A stretch of DNA of 64,000 nucleotides. Origin: Nostoc sp. 'Peltigera membranacea cyanobiont' 210A (GTDB lineage: Bacteria > Cyanobacteriota > Cyanobacteriia > Cyanobacteriales > Nostocaceae). Within the stretch, counting starts at the first letter, position 1. Each line of letters opens with the position of its first letter. Positions 25,393 through 34,368 of the stretch are shown here, piece after piece. The translations under genes and the position numbers were made by a program. Location: assembly GCF_002246015.1 (NCBI RefSeq), contig NZ_NOLJ01000006.1:384144-448143 (forward strand), given 5' to 3'. The notes under the pieces are model-generated. The model worked only from the letters and a program-made list of their open reading frames with translations. It did not search any database and was not told the DNA's origin.

Positions 25393-26544
25393 ATGGATTT
25401 TGGTATCGGCTTTCTCTCGAACAACGTGATGCTGCCAATCATAGATTTCTTCTATGGTATTGTGCCTAGCTACGGATTAGCGATCGTTGCTTTGACCCTG
25501 ATAGTCCGCTTCGCGCTCTATCCCCTGAGTGCTGGCTCAATTCGCAATATGCGGAAAATGCGAATTGTACAACCTCTGATGCAGAAGCGGATGGCAGAAA
25601 TCAAAGAGCGCTATAAGGATGAACCGCAAAAGCAGCAAGAGGAAATGGTCAATGTCCAAAAAGAATTTGGCAACCCCTTGGCCGGCTGTTTTCCGTTATT
25701 AGTGCAAATGCCAGTTTTGTTAGCGCTGTTTGCCACTTTGCGAGGTTCGCCTTTTGCCGGTGCAAACTACAGCGTTAACCTGCAAATTCTTCCCGCAGAA
25801 CAAATCGAACAAATTCAACCGCAAGCCTTTGCCACTGCTCCGCAAAATATTTATGTTGCAGATGGGGAACACGTTAAAGTAGCTGCCATTATTCCCAGCG
25901 GAAATAAATTAGCGGTGGGAGAACAAACCAAGATACAGTATCAAACTGTTGACGGTAAGCCATTTCAGGTACTCTTAGCAGAACACCCAGAAAACAAGCT
26001 GATTCCTGATTGGAAAATTACCAAGGGTGAAGATAGGATAAAAATTGATGCTGAGGGCAATGTAGAAGCCTTGCAACCAGGAGATGTCACCATTCAAGGA
26101 ACAATTCCTGGACTAGCAGCAGAAAAAGGCTTTCTATTCATTGATGCTTTAGGCAGGGTTGGCGCACAAGATGCAGATGGCACAATCCACTGGGATATCG
26201 TCGCCATGATCGTCTTCTTTGGAATCAGCCTTTATGTTAGCCAAATGCTTTCCGGGCAAAATTCCAGCGGTGGCAATCCACAGCAGGATACAGTTAACAA
26301 AATCACCCCCGTCATCTTTTCTGGGATGTTCTTGTTCTTCCCCCTACCAGCTGGAGTGCTGATGTATATGGTGATTGGTAATATTTTCCAAACCGCCCAA
26401 ACTTATCTTCTCTCCCGCGAACCTCTACCAGAAGAACTGCAAAAAATCGTAGAAACCCAGGAGAAAGAAGCAGCAGTTACAGAGCAAAAAGCATTACCGT
26501 TTGAACCAAAAAGTCCTAAGAAAAAGGCAACAGGGGGATCATGA
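25393..26544 (+). CDS. yidC: Membrane protein insertase YidC
   Basis: 383 residues of the YidC/Oxa1/Alb3 family, which inserts proteins into cytoplasmic and thylakoid membranes. The first hydrophobic segment (VMLPIIDFFYGIVPSYGLAI) is followed by RFALYPLSAGSIRNMRKMRI and the cytoplasmic hairpin, then GNPLAGCFPLLVQMPVLLAL. An insert of about 140 residues (130-270) separates the early and late helices; the family's conserved final helices follow (FSGMFLFFPLPAGVLMYMVI). The basic C-terminal tail ends KSPKKKATGGS. Its last bases overlap jag by four (ATGA). Confidence 0.95.
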   Translation: MDFGIGFLSNNVMLPIIDFFYGIVPSYGLAIVALTLIVRFALYPLSAGSIRNMRKMRIVQPLMQKRMAEIKERYKDEPQKQQEEMVNVQKEFGNPLAGCFPLLVQMPVLLALFATLRGSPFAGANYSVNLQILPAEQIEQIQPQAFATAPQNIYVADGEHVKVAAIIPSGNKLAVGEQTKIQYQTVDGKPFQVLLAEHPENKLIPDWKITKGEDRIKIDAEGNVEALQPGDVTIQGTIPGLAAEKGFLFIDALGRVGAQDADGTIHWDIVAMIVFFGISLYVSQMLSGQNSSGGNPQQDTVNKITPVIFSGMFLFFPLPAGVLMYMVIGNIFQTAQTYLLSREPLPEELQKIVETQEKEAAVTEQKALPFEPKSPKKKATGGS

Positions 26545-27068
26545 GCGACATTCCGATGCAGCGAGGTCAGCAGTGGTTAAAAACCCTGCTGGAACTCACT
26601 GGAATACCTGCTGAGATTCAGGGTCATTTAGAAACTGCCCAATCTCAAGACGGCGATTCTCCAGAACCAGATAACTACTGGTTGACTATTGACCAAACCA
26701 ATTTGACATCAGAACAAATTCAGGTGTTAATTGGTGCTGATGGTTCTGTGTTAGATGCGATTCAGTATCTAGCAAATTCGGTTCTAAACCTTAGCCAACC
26801 CACAGAAGAACAAGCCTCTTACACCATTGAGTTAAATGGCTACCGGGTCAAAAGAGAAGCCGAAATTCGTGCATTAGCAGAAGCAGCAGCCGATGAAGTG
26901 CGCTTTTCTGGTAGAGAAGTAGAAATCAAATCTCTTAGTTCTGCTGAACGGCGTCAAGTTCATACCTTCTTGAAAGAATTTGGAGATTTAGAAACCTTCA
27001 GTCGCGGTAAAGAACCACATCGTCATCTGGTTGTCTGTCCAGCCTCGTTGGAAGGAGTTGGGAGTTAG
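26541..27068 (+). CDS. khpB: KH/R3H RNA-binding protein (Jag/KhpB)
   Basis: 175 residues. Residues about 45-110 form a KH-type domain (LIGADGSVLDAIQYLANSVL contains the GxxG-like loop) and residues 115-165 form the R3H domain (RREAEIRALAEAA-like segment, then SSAERRQVHTFLKEF and RGKEPHRHLVV). This is the Jag/SpoIIIJ-associated family that binds RNA. The gene overlaps yidC by four bases (ATGA), the standard yidC-jag coupling. The N-terminal Jag_N domain of Gram-positive versions is missing, as in most cyanobacteria. Confidence 0.92.
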   Translation: MSDIPMQRGQQWLKTLLELTGIPAEIQGHLETAQSQDGDSPEPDNYWLTIDQTNLTSEQIQVLIGADGSVLDAIQYLANSVLNLSQPTEEQASYTIELNGYRVKREAEIRALAEAAADEVRFSGREVEIKSLSSAERRQVHTFLKEFGDLETFSRGKEPHRHLVVCPASLEGVGS

Positions 27069-27079
27069 GAGTCGTTCAA

Positions 27080-27150
27080 TTTTGGATTTTAGATTTTAGA
27101 TTTTAGATTTTTTATTCAATCCAAAATCCAAAATTCAAAATCTAAAATTG
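27080..27150. repeat. Heptamer repeat and its inverted copy
   Basis: GGATTTTAGATTTTAGATTT (tandem TTTTAGA heptamers) is followed by the complementary CCAAAATTCAAAATCTAAAA. The arms could fold into a long AT-rich hairpin that may end the yidC-jag transcript. The same heptamer occurs at 34229-34265 and 34893-34972. Confidence 0.6.
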
Positions 27151-27293
27151 TTAGAGTTAGGAGTTAATTGAAAACTCATAACCATATATAATTTCAAAAT
27201 TTCTCTTGTTCTTAAGGGATAAAATAAAGATTCAGTATCAGTATAATTGCTGGTAATCGAGATAAATTTTAGTGAGGATGTCTCACGAATCCT

Positions 27294-27812
27294 ATGGACG
27301 CAATTTATATTCCGCAGCTAACTCAAGCCCCGGAGCGGACAGAGGAAGTTCAGGTTAATGAATTTCTGCCTGGTCTGGAAACTTTGACACCAGTTCGCGG
27401 GCACGTGCGCGTGCAGCATCATGGTAATTACTTGCAAGTATCTAGTCAGGCAGAAACAATTATTACTTGTACCTGCAACCGCTGCTTGCAGCAATACAAT
27501 CGACGTTTAGGGCTTGATACGAAAGAAATCATCTGGTTAGACGAAACGGCAAATCAGGCAAATGACTTGCCCTTAGAAAGGGAAGTGGTTATGGAAGAGT
27601 TACTGGAAAGCTTACCGCCTGATGGTTATTTTTATCCCAACGAATGGCTGTATGAGCAGATGTGGTTGGCAGTACCACAACGGCAACTGTGCAGTAGGAA
27701 TTGTCCAGGTATTCCTGTAAGTAGTACTGTTGATAGTTCTGATAGTCCTGAAACTCCAGTTGATAACCGTTGGGCTTCTCTGGAAGCACTCAAAAAGCAA
27801 CTTCCGGGCTAA
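27294..27812 (+). CDS. yceD: YceD/DUF177 family protein
   Basis: 172 residues. DUF177 (YceD) proteins are needed for normal 23S rRNA accumulation in bacteria and chloroplasts. The family's cysteine pairs are visible: TCTCNRCLQQY (about 58-68) and CSRNCPGI (about 132-140). Between them is an acidic LPLEREVVMEELLESLPPDG segment. The C-terminus DNRWASLEALKKQLPG is the standard (DPRW..L..L) ending. rpmF, a frequent neighbour elsewhere, is absent here. Confidence 0.92.
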   Translation: MDAIYIPQLTQAPERTEEVQVNEFLPGLETLTPVRGHVRVQHHGNYLQVSSQAETIITCTCNRCLQQYNRRLGLDTKEIIWLDETANQANDLPLEREVVMEELLESLPPDGYFYPNEWLYEQMWLAVPQRQLCSRNCPGIPVSSTVDSSDSPETPVDNRWASLEALKKQLPG

Positions 27813-27939
27813 TAGCTTATTAGTGATGGCTCAAATTCTGTGATTTCCCGCCCGTGCGTAGTTTACCGTCGTAGGCATCGCTTTTGAGAATATTAACTCG
27901 ACAGAGATAGCATGGGTGGTAAATATATGAGGCTTGTAA

Positions 27940-28074
27940 ATTGTATCTCGGCTCGACATTACACAAATATTCTGTGATGTAGATGACTTCTGTAAGCAGT
28001 GTGAAAACTTATGGCAACAAATACCACTTTTACAAGGCATCACCGGAAAAATTAGGGTGACTGACCATCAATAA
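27940..28074 (+). pseudogene. Transposase N-terminal remnant (IS982/IS4-like)
   Basis: A short open frame without a start codon reads DITQIFCDVDDFCKQCENLW and then QQIPLLQG before stopping after about 44 codons. The TxIFCxVDDFC...WQQ pattern is characteristic of the N-terminus of IS982/IS4-type transposases. The rest of the gene and any inverted repeats are missing. The end overlaps the neighbouring toxin stop codon on the other strand. Confidence 0.45.
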
Positions 28075-28480
28075 CATTTAGAAAATCTTCAGCCGTGATA
28101 ATCGGGCAAGAAAAATTATCTTTTAGACTGAGTAAATCGCGATCGCCCGTCACCAGATAATCAGCCTCACTGACCACAGCCAAAAGTAAAAAAGGCACAT
28201 CAAACGGATCACGACATTCAGGAATTACAGGCAAGCGGCCGGGCATCGCTACAGCTTCACAAAAGAGTATGTAATCCGATAGTAAATCTTCTTGCTCAGT
28301 TGGCGTGAGCTTAAACTTTGGATAAGCCAGCACTCGGATTAACTCAGTTGTTGTCGCTTTAGAAACCACGGGAGTGAAGAGAGCGTCCTGCCATGCCAAA
28401 CGAAGCCTAGATACTCTGCCCCCAAATATCAGCGCCGAGATGATGATACTAGTATCAATGACCACCCGTGGACAAACCAT
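28052..28480 (-). CDS. PIN-domain toxin (COG1569 type)
   Basis: 142 residues from the ATG at 28480. PIN acidic residues are visible: VVIDTSIIISALIFGG (first Asp), TELIRVLAYPKF (Glu), DPFDVPFLLLAVVSEADYLV (Asp) and TGDRDLLSL (Asp). This is the PIN subfamily of putative toxins close to COG1569. The start overlaps the antitoxin stop in TAATG (one shared base), giving translational coupling. It probably cuts RNA and is held inactive by its AbrB-type partner. A TTG six codons upstream is in frame but would overlap the antitoxin further. Confidence 0.85.
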   Translation of the reverse strand: MVCPRVVIDTSIIISALIFGGRVSRLRLAWQDALFTPVVSKATTTELIRVLAYPKFKLTPTEQEDLLSDYILFCEAVAMPGRLPVIPECRDPFDVPFLLLAVVSEADYLVTGDRDLLSLKDNFSCPIITAEDFLNVIDGQSP

Positions 28481-28701
28481 TACGATTGACGCGCCCAAGC
28501 CACTGCATCAGCCACATCCTGCTCACTCAGTCCTAAATCCGCCAGCTTAGATCGAACTGCATCAGCCCGCTGAATTTTTACAGGAGTCAGAATAATTTGC
28601 CCCCCCTCCACCTTTACCTCAAAATACTCAGCCTCACCGATTTCACGAGTAATACTTTTAGGCAGCGTTAGTTGATTTTTAGAAGTTAACTTGGCGAGCA
28701 T
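28480..28701 (-). CDS. AbrB/MazE-type antitoxin
   Basis: 73 residues from the ATG at 28701, preceded by AGGAGG. The first 45 residues form a SpoVT/AbrB swapped-hairpin domain (LTSKNQLTLPKSITREIG, then FEVKVEGGQIILTPV). The remaining helical part (KLADLGLSEQDVADAVAWAR) should bind the toxin. It is the first gene of the pair and probably represses its own promoter. Its promoter region abuts the remnant of a recombinase gene. Confidence 0.87.
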   Translation of the reverse strand: MLAKLTSKNQLTLPKSITREIGEAEYFEVKVEGGQIILTPVKIQRADAVRSKLADLGLSEQDVADAVAWARQS

Positions 28702-28774
28702 GACTTGCCTCCTAGCCTTTGCTATCAAATGTAAGGATTCCTTACTTGAGTATATACATCCTACCTTATTAAAT

Positions 28775-28880
28775 CTAAAACCCAATCACAGAAACAGCTT
28801 TTCGTTTCTGCTCTGGCGTGACCTCCAGATAACGCTGCAACGTCCCCAAGTCGCTGTGACCAGAGATTATCCTGAAAAAT
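28775..28880 (-). pseudogene. C-terminal remnant of tyrosine recombinase
   Basis: Read on the minus strand, the segment gives ISGHSDLGTLQRYLEVTPEQ followed by KRKAVSVIGF and a stop. The HSDLGTLQRYLEV piece is the end of a phage-type integrase, including the His-containing helix and the catalytic Tyr (QRYLEV). The upstream remainder is absent: the frame is lost within about 20 bases before ISGH. It is evidence of a past integrative element at this locus. Confidence 0.65.
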
Positions 28881-29291
28881 GTGAACTACTAACGCAAAGT
28901 ATTGTAACTCCGTTGGCGACGCGATGGCGATCACACTTCATCAATTCCAACTTATCAATTGCGATCGCTACAACCCGCATGATAGCGTTGGCTGATTAAA
29001 CCTGCTTATGCTTGCAGCGCGTTGACCACTTGCAGGTATAATTTGCCCAATTAATGCAGGTGGCTCCTTACTCGTTACCAAGAGGTAAAAGGGTTATCGG
29101 AGTCAAGTTAGGTGGTGCTGTAATAATTTTGTTAGTTTTTCTCTCATAGTGGGCATACTGCAAGTATCAAGTAAGTAGTGCCGTAGGCGAAATCAACTAT
29201 TGGGGTGCGATGTGCCTGTTAACAAAATAGTTCGATGGATTTGGCAATGATGTTGTTAAAAGAAATAGAAAATTCAAATAAGGAAAAGTAG
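28881..29291. other. Intergenic region before parA
   Basis: About 410 bases with no convincing gene. It includes HIP1-like sites around 28930 and 28962 and probably decayed mobile-element sequence. ATAAGGAAAAG lies before the parA start. Confidence 0.4.
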
Positions 29292-30221
29292 ATGAAAGTT
29301 GTATCAGTAATGAATTACAAAGGTGGCGTTGGAAAAACCACCGTAACAGCAAACCTAGCAGGGGATCTTGCTTTTCGGGGATATAATGTCTTACTAATAG
29401 ATGTAGATCCTCAAACTAACTTAACCTTTTCATTTATCCAACCTGACATTTGGAACAAAAGCTTTCCTAACTCCAAAACATTAAAAAAGTGGTTTGATAA
29501 CATTATAGATGGAAATACCCCGACACCTTTAATTGACTTGACCTTTGACCCTGAAACTGTGAACAAATTATTAGAAGGTAAAGGTAGGCTTTCGCTAATA
29601 TCATCAGACCTTGGACTTATAAATGTAGATGTAGACCTTGCTTCAAAACTAGGAGGAGGCAATATTGGACAGATTAAAAAAAGCTTTTTAAAAAATCATA
29701 AATGGTTAGCGAATGGATTAAAAGAATTAGAATCAAATAATTTATATGACATTGTTCTTATAGACTGTCCCCCGAACTTTAATATTGTGACAAAAAACTC
29801 AATTGTTGCAAGTGATTATATCCTAATACCTGCTAAACCAGATTATTTATCTACACTTGGTATAGATTACCTCCTGCGCCATGTCAAACAGCTTGTGAAA
29901 GACTTCAATGATTTTATCAAATCAGATGATGGTATTGTTCATAAAGAAATAAACCCTCAAATATTAGGCGTACTTTTTACTATGGTTCAAACTCATGGAG
30001 GAGAGCCAATTGCTGCCCAAAGGCAATATATTAATCAAACTAAAGAATTGGGATTTGCTACTTTTACACCATACATTAAAGAGAATAAAACTATTTTTGG
30101 TAATGCCCCTGAAGCTGGTTATCCTGTAGTTTTAAAAATAGGTGCAAATAAGACAGAGAAGGAAGTAATACAAGGTATTGAAGAATTTACTAATGAATTT
30201 ATAAAGAAAATTAATTTGTGA
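29292..30221 (+). CDS. ParA-family ATPase
   Basis: 309 residues. The deviant Walker A is KGGVGKTT (residues 11-17) with the signature Lys, followed by LLIDVDPQTN (Walker A') and IVLIDCPPNFN (Walker B). The length and the DYILIPAKPDYLSTLGIDYL segment match the ParA/Soj partition family, which uses ATP to position DNA or protein cargo. No parB follows; the next gene (eight bases later) is unrelated to ParB. It might serve an integrated element or position a different cargo. Base composition is lower in G+C than the surrounding core genes. Confidence 0.92.
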   Translation: MKVVSVMNYKGGVGKTTVTANLAGDLAFRGYNVLLIDVDPQTNLTFSFIQPDIWNKSFPNSKTLKKWFDNIIDGNTPTPLIDLTFDPETVNKLLEGKGRLSLISSDLGLINVDVDLASKLGGGNIGQIKKSFLKNHKWLANGLKELESNNLYDIVLIDCPPNFNIVTKNSIVASDYILIPAKPDYLSTLGIDYLLRHVKQLVKDFNDFIKSDDGIVHKEINPQILGVLFTMVQTHGGEPIAAQRQYINQTKELGFATFTPYIKENKTIFGNAPEAGYPVVLKIGANKTEKEVIQGIEEFTNEFIKKINL

Positions 30222-30228
30222 TTTTATC

Positions 30229-30969
30229 ATGAACAAATACCAGTATTTCCCAAAAATAATAAGTTTCATAATTGTGCTGTTAAAAGAGGTTCAATCCTTA
30301 ACAGAGCAAGAAATTAATGACATTGTAGAAGGAATAGTTACGGTTAAGATAGTCCTCAAATATAAAAGCAGTAAGCAATTGAATACTCAGATTAAAACCA
30401 CCGTATCAAAAGAGGTAAGTTCAACTGAAGAAAATACCAATTCTGTAGATGAACTAGAGGCATCTTCAATTGAAACAGAGATATCTTCAACCGAAGGATT
30501 GGAATTAAAAAGTGAACCGTTAAAAATAGAACAAGGCGTAGATATAGCGAAGCCGTCACCAGAACAAGTAGCTGAAACACTACAGAACTTAGGCACTCGT
30601 GAGGAAGGATTTCGGATTCTAACTGATTTGTGTCCCGCCAGAAAAGATTTGCAAAGTTTAGCCAAGTATATTGACATCCCAAACAGCAAAAGAGATTCAA
30701 TACAGACATTACGCGAGAGAATTATACAAGCAACAATCGGGTATCGTTTAACGTCTAGAGCAATTCAAGGCGAACCAATAGAAACAAAATGGCTCCCGAC
30801 ACAAACTCCTGAATTCGACCTCATTGAAGCGACTCAAGATGAAACAATATCAACGTCTACAAAAGAACTAGATGTAGAAACTCTTCAAGAAAGCCAACCC
30901 GACCCAATTGAACAAACTCATCTTGACCCAACCCCGGATGCATCCGATCGCCCTGCGGGTCGCAGTTAG
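30229..30969 (+). CDS. Unknown protein co-transcribed with ParA
   Basis: 246 residues. The N-terminal 45 residues contain a hydrophobic/helical segment (IISFIIVLLKEV). Residues 55-115 are Ser/Glu-rich and probably disordered. A folded helical domain occupies about 120-190 (LTDLCPARKDLQSLAKYIDI, SKRDSIQTLRERIIQATIGY). The tail is again acidic and low-complexity, ending DASDRPAGRS, the end encoded by a repeat containing GATCGCCCTGCGGGTCGCAG. It starts seven bases after the parA stop, so the two are one operon. I know of no function; an adaptor replacing ParB is a guess. Confidence 0.7.
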   Translation: MNKYQYFPKIISFIIVLLKEVQSLTEQEINDIVEGIVTVKIVLKYKSSKQLNTQIKTTVSKEVSSTEENTNSVDELEASSIETEISSTEGLELKSEPLKIEQGVDIAKPSPEQVAETLQNLGTREEGFRILTDLCPARKDLQSLAKYIDIPNSKRDSIQTLRERIIQATIGYRLTSRAIQGEPIETKWLPTQTPEFDLIEATQDETISTSTKELDVETLQESQPDPIEQTHLDPTPDASDRPAGRS

Positions 30970-30997
30970 TAAAGCAAGTTCTGCCGCAACCCCTAGC

Positions 30998-31600
30998 TCA
31001 TTCAAACAACACACAACTAAAACCAGTTTGTTGTTTAACCGCCTGTTTGTAGCCGTCCATCGTGGTGTTTAATCGTGCAAAGTCACTCTCTCTAATCCCC
31101 TTGACATACACACAAGACTTATCTGCCCATAGTTCGTAACCATTCTCACTGCGTCCCAAGAAAGTTCTTTGCTCAGTAACAGCACTTTGGCTAGGGGCTG
31201 CGCTTTGGCTAGGACTAACACGTTCTGTTGGTACAACTTTTGGCACGTATGCAATATATAATCCTATTGCAATAAGATAAATTGGAGAGAACAAAAGAGC
31301 GCGTCTTACAAATGTTTCATCTTTGTATTTGCCCTCGCTTAGAGTAAGAGTTTTCTGAAATTTATTTCCAGATATTTTTACCGAGGGTATTTTGCAATGG
31401 ATATCTTCAAGTAGTTTGATAATTTCAAATACTTGGATTTTTTTTGTGAAATTATCAACATTGTTAAATGGGGTTTCTAGTATTAAGATAATCCCCCACT
31501 GCATACGAGGGTTAACTTTTGTTCCTATTTTTTCTTCAATGAGTGCAGCGATCGCGTTGATATCCCCTGCGTGGGCTAACTCTAAAGTGGTGTCTGGCAT
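30998..31600 (-). CDS. Single-span membrane protein of unknown function
   Basis: 200 residues. The first 80 or so residues (LELAHAGDINAIAALIEEKI) begin with a segment found at the front of various uncharacterised cyanobacterial proteins. One membrane helix lies at about 103-122 (LLFSPIYLIAIGLYIAYV), followed by a Ser/Pro/Gln linker containing SPSQSAAPSQSA, then a 60-residue domain (NGYELWADKSCVYVKGI...). The gene converges on the parA operon with 29 bp between stop codons. I do not recognise a function. Confidence 0.65.
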   Translation of the reverse strand: MPDTTLELAHAGDINAIAALIEEKIGTKVNPRMQWGIILILETPFNNVDNFTKKIQVFEIIKLLEDIHCKIPSVKISGNKFQKTLTLSEGKYKDETFVRRALLFSPIYLIAIGLYIAYVPKVVPTERVSPSQSAAPSQSAVTEQRTFLGRSENGYELWADKSCVYVKGIRESDFARLNTTMDGYKQAVKQQTGFSCVLFE

Positions 31601-32468
31601 ATATTGTTAAAAGTGTTACCACTGTTATACTGACTAAAATTTTGTCACAGGTATAGTGAGTCCACTGAACTAAGAAAAGGCATTGCGGTATGAACTTAGG
31701 TATGAGTATTAGGTAAGCTCCTGCTCGGCTCATATCCATCCTGTGCAGTTATTCTTGCATTCTTTTATAGGTAAAATAGTATATCTAATGCAAGCTGTAA
31801 CTATTGCTGGGTATAGCCTTCAGAGGTGTCAGGCATTGGCGAAAATCTGCACAAAAGTAAAGCAGCCATTAATTAGGGATAAAGTAGTCCAATAACCCTA
31901 CTGTGTAAGAGTTACAGTCATTTTCGGCTGTACGGGGACAATCAAAAGCGATCGCTGTTGTTGTTTTTATAAGCTATACCAGTCCAATAAAACTGCTGTG
32001 CAAAGGTTACAGGCATTTCTACCAACCTCTTGCGTGTATTTTCCTGCACACATAGATCATGCCTTTTCCACTAGCAGAATTGGCATCGAAAGTTACTTGT
32101 TTATTTGATTCACTTTCTTCTAATGGTCGCCCTGACGCGATAAAATGCCCCTCGGATGCCTGTTCAACCAGAACATGAAGAGACAGCCTATTCAAACTTG
32201 TGACTCTTTAAAGATTCATAGACAGCGATACTAGATTCACTTTCCCCATAATTATGCCTTAATCAAAACTCAAATACCTGATGCAAATAGGCATTGAGCC
32301 GAGATATGAACGAAAAAGGTAATTCAGAAATGTTTATGTCTAAGTGTATTATAAAAATCTTGATTTTTCGTTAGTCCACGGAGGTGGACTTTGTTTGTAT
32401 AGCAGTGAATTCTATTCGCCTAATATTTTGCTGAACAATGAGAGAATAACTAATAACCACAGCTACTT
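31601..32468. other. Intergenic region before ycf46
   Basis: About 870 bases without a clear gene. It holds an imperfect direct repeat (31886-31924 and 31981-32019) and a hairpin (AGTCCAC at 32373-32379, GTGGACT at 32384-32390) followed by TTGTTTG, a frequent palindrome in these genomes. Confidence 0.4.
31886..32019 (+). repeat. Imperfect direct repeat, 95-bp spacing
   Basis: AGTCCAATAACCCTACTGTG at 31886 and AGTCCAATAAAACTGCTGTG at 31981; similarity continues for about 20 more bases in each. Function unknown. Confidence 0.55.
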
Positions 32469-33980
32469 ATGAACTTCCGTGAAGAGTTTAAACTGCTGCT
32501 ACGTGCCCGCTACCCTTTAATTTATATTCCCACATACGAAGAGGAGCGGGTAGAAGCAGCTATTCGGGAAGAAGCAACCAACCAGGGTAATCGCCCAGTG
32601 TATACTTGGGATTTTGTCGATGGCTACCAAGGAAACCCCAATGATGTTGGGTTTGGGCGGCGTAACCCGTTGCAAGCTTTAGAATTTATCGAAAAATTAC
32701 CAGCTTCCGCACCAGCAGTATTAATTCTCCGAGATTATCATCGCTTTTTAGAAGATGTAGCGATCGCGCGCAAACTCCGCAACCTGTCGAGACTTCTCAA
32801 GTCACAACCAAAAAATATTGTCCTACTGTCACCACGCATCGCCATCCCTGACGACTTAACCGAAGTGCTGACAGTCGTCGAGTTTCCCTTACCAGCCGCC
32901 CCAGAAATTAAAACTGAGGTGGAACGCTTACTCCAAAGTACTGGTAACTCCCTTTCTGGCAAAGTTTTAGATGACTTGGTGCGCTCTTGTCAAGGGCTTT
33001 CGATGGAACGAATTCGCCGGGTTTTGGCAAAAGCGATCGCAACCCACGGAGAATTGCAACCAGAAGACGTGGATCTGGTTTTGGAAGAAAAGCGCCAAAC
33101 TATCCGCCAAACCCAAATCCTGGACTTCTACCCCGCCACTGAGCAAATTTCTGATATTGGCGGACTAGATAACTTGAAAGACTGGCTGATTCGTCGGGGA
33201 GGCTCATTTACTGATAAGGCGCGACAGTACGGATTACCGCACCCCCGTGGTTTAATGTTGGTGGGTATTCAGGGAACTGGTAAATCGTTAACGGCAAAAG
33301 CGATCGCTCACCACTGGCATTTACCCCTGCTACGTTTGGATGTGGGAAGGTTATTTGGTGGTTTGGTGGGTGAATCAGAATCTCGGACTCGCCAAATGAT
33401 CCAAGTAGCTGAAGCCCTCGCTCCCTGTATTTTGTGGATTGATGAAATAGATAAAGCCTTTGCTGGACTTGGTAGCAAAGGCGATGCCGGAACAGCCAGC
33501 CGTGTTTTTGGCACTTTTATTAACTGGCTAGCCGAAAAAAGCTCACCTGTGTTTGTCGTCGCCACCGCCAACGACATCCAAGCTTTACCGCCGGAAATGC
33601 TCCGCAAGGGGCGATTTGATGAAATTTTCTTTGTGGGTTTGCCCACTCAAGAAGAGAGAAAAGCAATTTATGATGTTCATTTATCCCGACTGCGCCCCCA
33701 TAACTTGAAAAGTTATGACATCGATAGGCTAGCTTATGAGACGCCTGATTTTTCTGGGGCCGAAATTGAGCAAACTTTAATTGAAGCGATGCATATTGGA
33801 TTTAGCCAAAACCGCGACTTTGCTACCGAGGACATTTTAGAAGCAGCTAGTCAGATCATACCCTTAGCAAGAACTGCCGTAGAGCAAATTCAGCAACTCC
33901 AAGAATGGGCTGCTGCTGGGAGAGCGCGTTTAGCATCTAAACACAGTCCTTTGAGCGAACGCCTCCGGCGCACTACGTGA
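32469..33980 (+). CDS. ycf46: Ycf46-type AAA ATPase
   Basis: 503 residues. The N-terminal half (residues 1-220) begins MNFREEFKLLLRARYPLIYI, the Ycf46 start. The AAA module (about 225-460) has Walker A GIQGTGKS, Walker B CILWIDEIDKAF, the second region of homology with LRKGRFDEIFFVGLP, and a C-terminal lid with FSGAEIEQTLIEAM. Ycf46 is a conserved cyanobacterial and algal-plastid protein that has been linked to inorganic carbon and photosynthesis regulation, without a settled mechanism. Its length fits the family. It is monocistronic here, with a long upstream region. Confidence 0.93.
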   Translation: MNFREEFKLLLRARYPLIYIPTYEEERVEAAIREEATNQGNRPVYTWDFVDGYQGNPNDVGFGRRNPLQALEFIEKLPASAPAVLILRDYHRFLEDVAIARKLRNLSRLLKSQPKNIVLLSPRIAIPDDLTEVLTVVEFPLPAAPEIKTEVERLLQSTGNSLSGKVLDDLVRSCQGLSMERIRRVLAKAIATHGELQPEDVDLVLEEKRQTIRQTQILDFYPATEQISDIGGLDNLKDWLIRRGGSFTDKARQYGLPHPRGLMLVGIQGTGKSLTAKAIAHHWHLPLLRLDVGRLFGGLVGESESRTRQMIQVAEALAPCILWIDEIDKAFAGLGSKGDAGTASRVFGTFINWLAEKSSPVFVVATANDIQALPPEMLRKGRFDEIFFVGLPTQEERKAIYDVHLSRLRPHNLKSYDIDRLAYETPDFSGAEIEQTLIEAMHIGFSQNRDFATEDILEAASQIIPLARTAVEQIQQLQEWAAAGRARLASKHSPLSERLRRTT

Positions 33981-34368
33981 ACCCAAAATAAATGTAGAGA
34001 CATAGTACTCCTATGTCTCTACAAGGGTTCTAGATAACGCATATTTAATTTCACCATCTGTCTATTCAGCATGGTTACAATAATCAGTTAGTCAAAAGTC
34101 AATAGTTAATGATGAATTATTATCGACTATTGATTCTTATACTGATGGGTTACTTGTTTCTCTACTTGTAATACCAATTTGAAAAATGATTGCGACAGAT
34201 GGAAACTGAAACAATTATCCAATGGATGTTTCACAATCCAAAATCTAAAATCTAAAATCTAAAATGGTATAACCCTTGAGAGCCAGTTAAACAGCACTCT
34301 CCTCAATGGGGAAAATACGCACGACTGGCTCACCTTCACCCTTGACTCTTGATAATCAGGTTTTAATT
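33981..34368. other. Intergenic region with heptamer repeats
   Basis: Contains a palindrome around 33995-34025 (GTAGAGACATAGTACTCCTA and its partner) and tandem heptamers AAAATCT at 34229-34265. No gene. The frame of the next gene is open back to 34306 but the membrane anchor begins at 34369. Confidence 0.4.
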
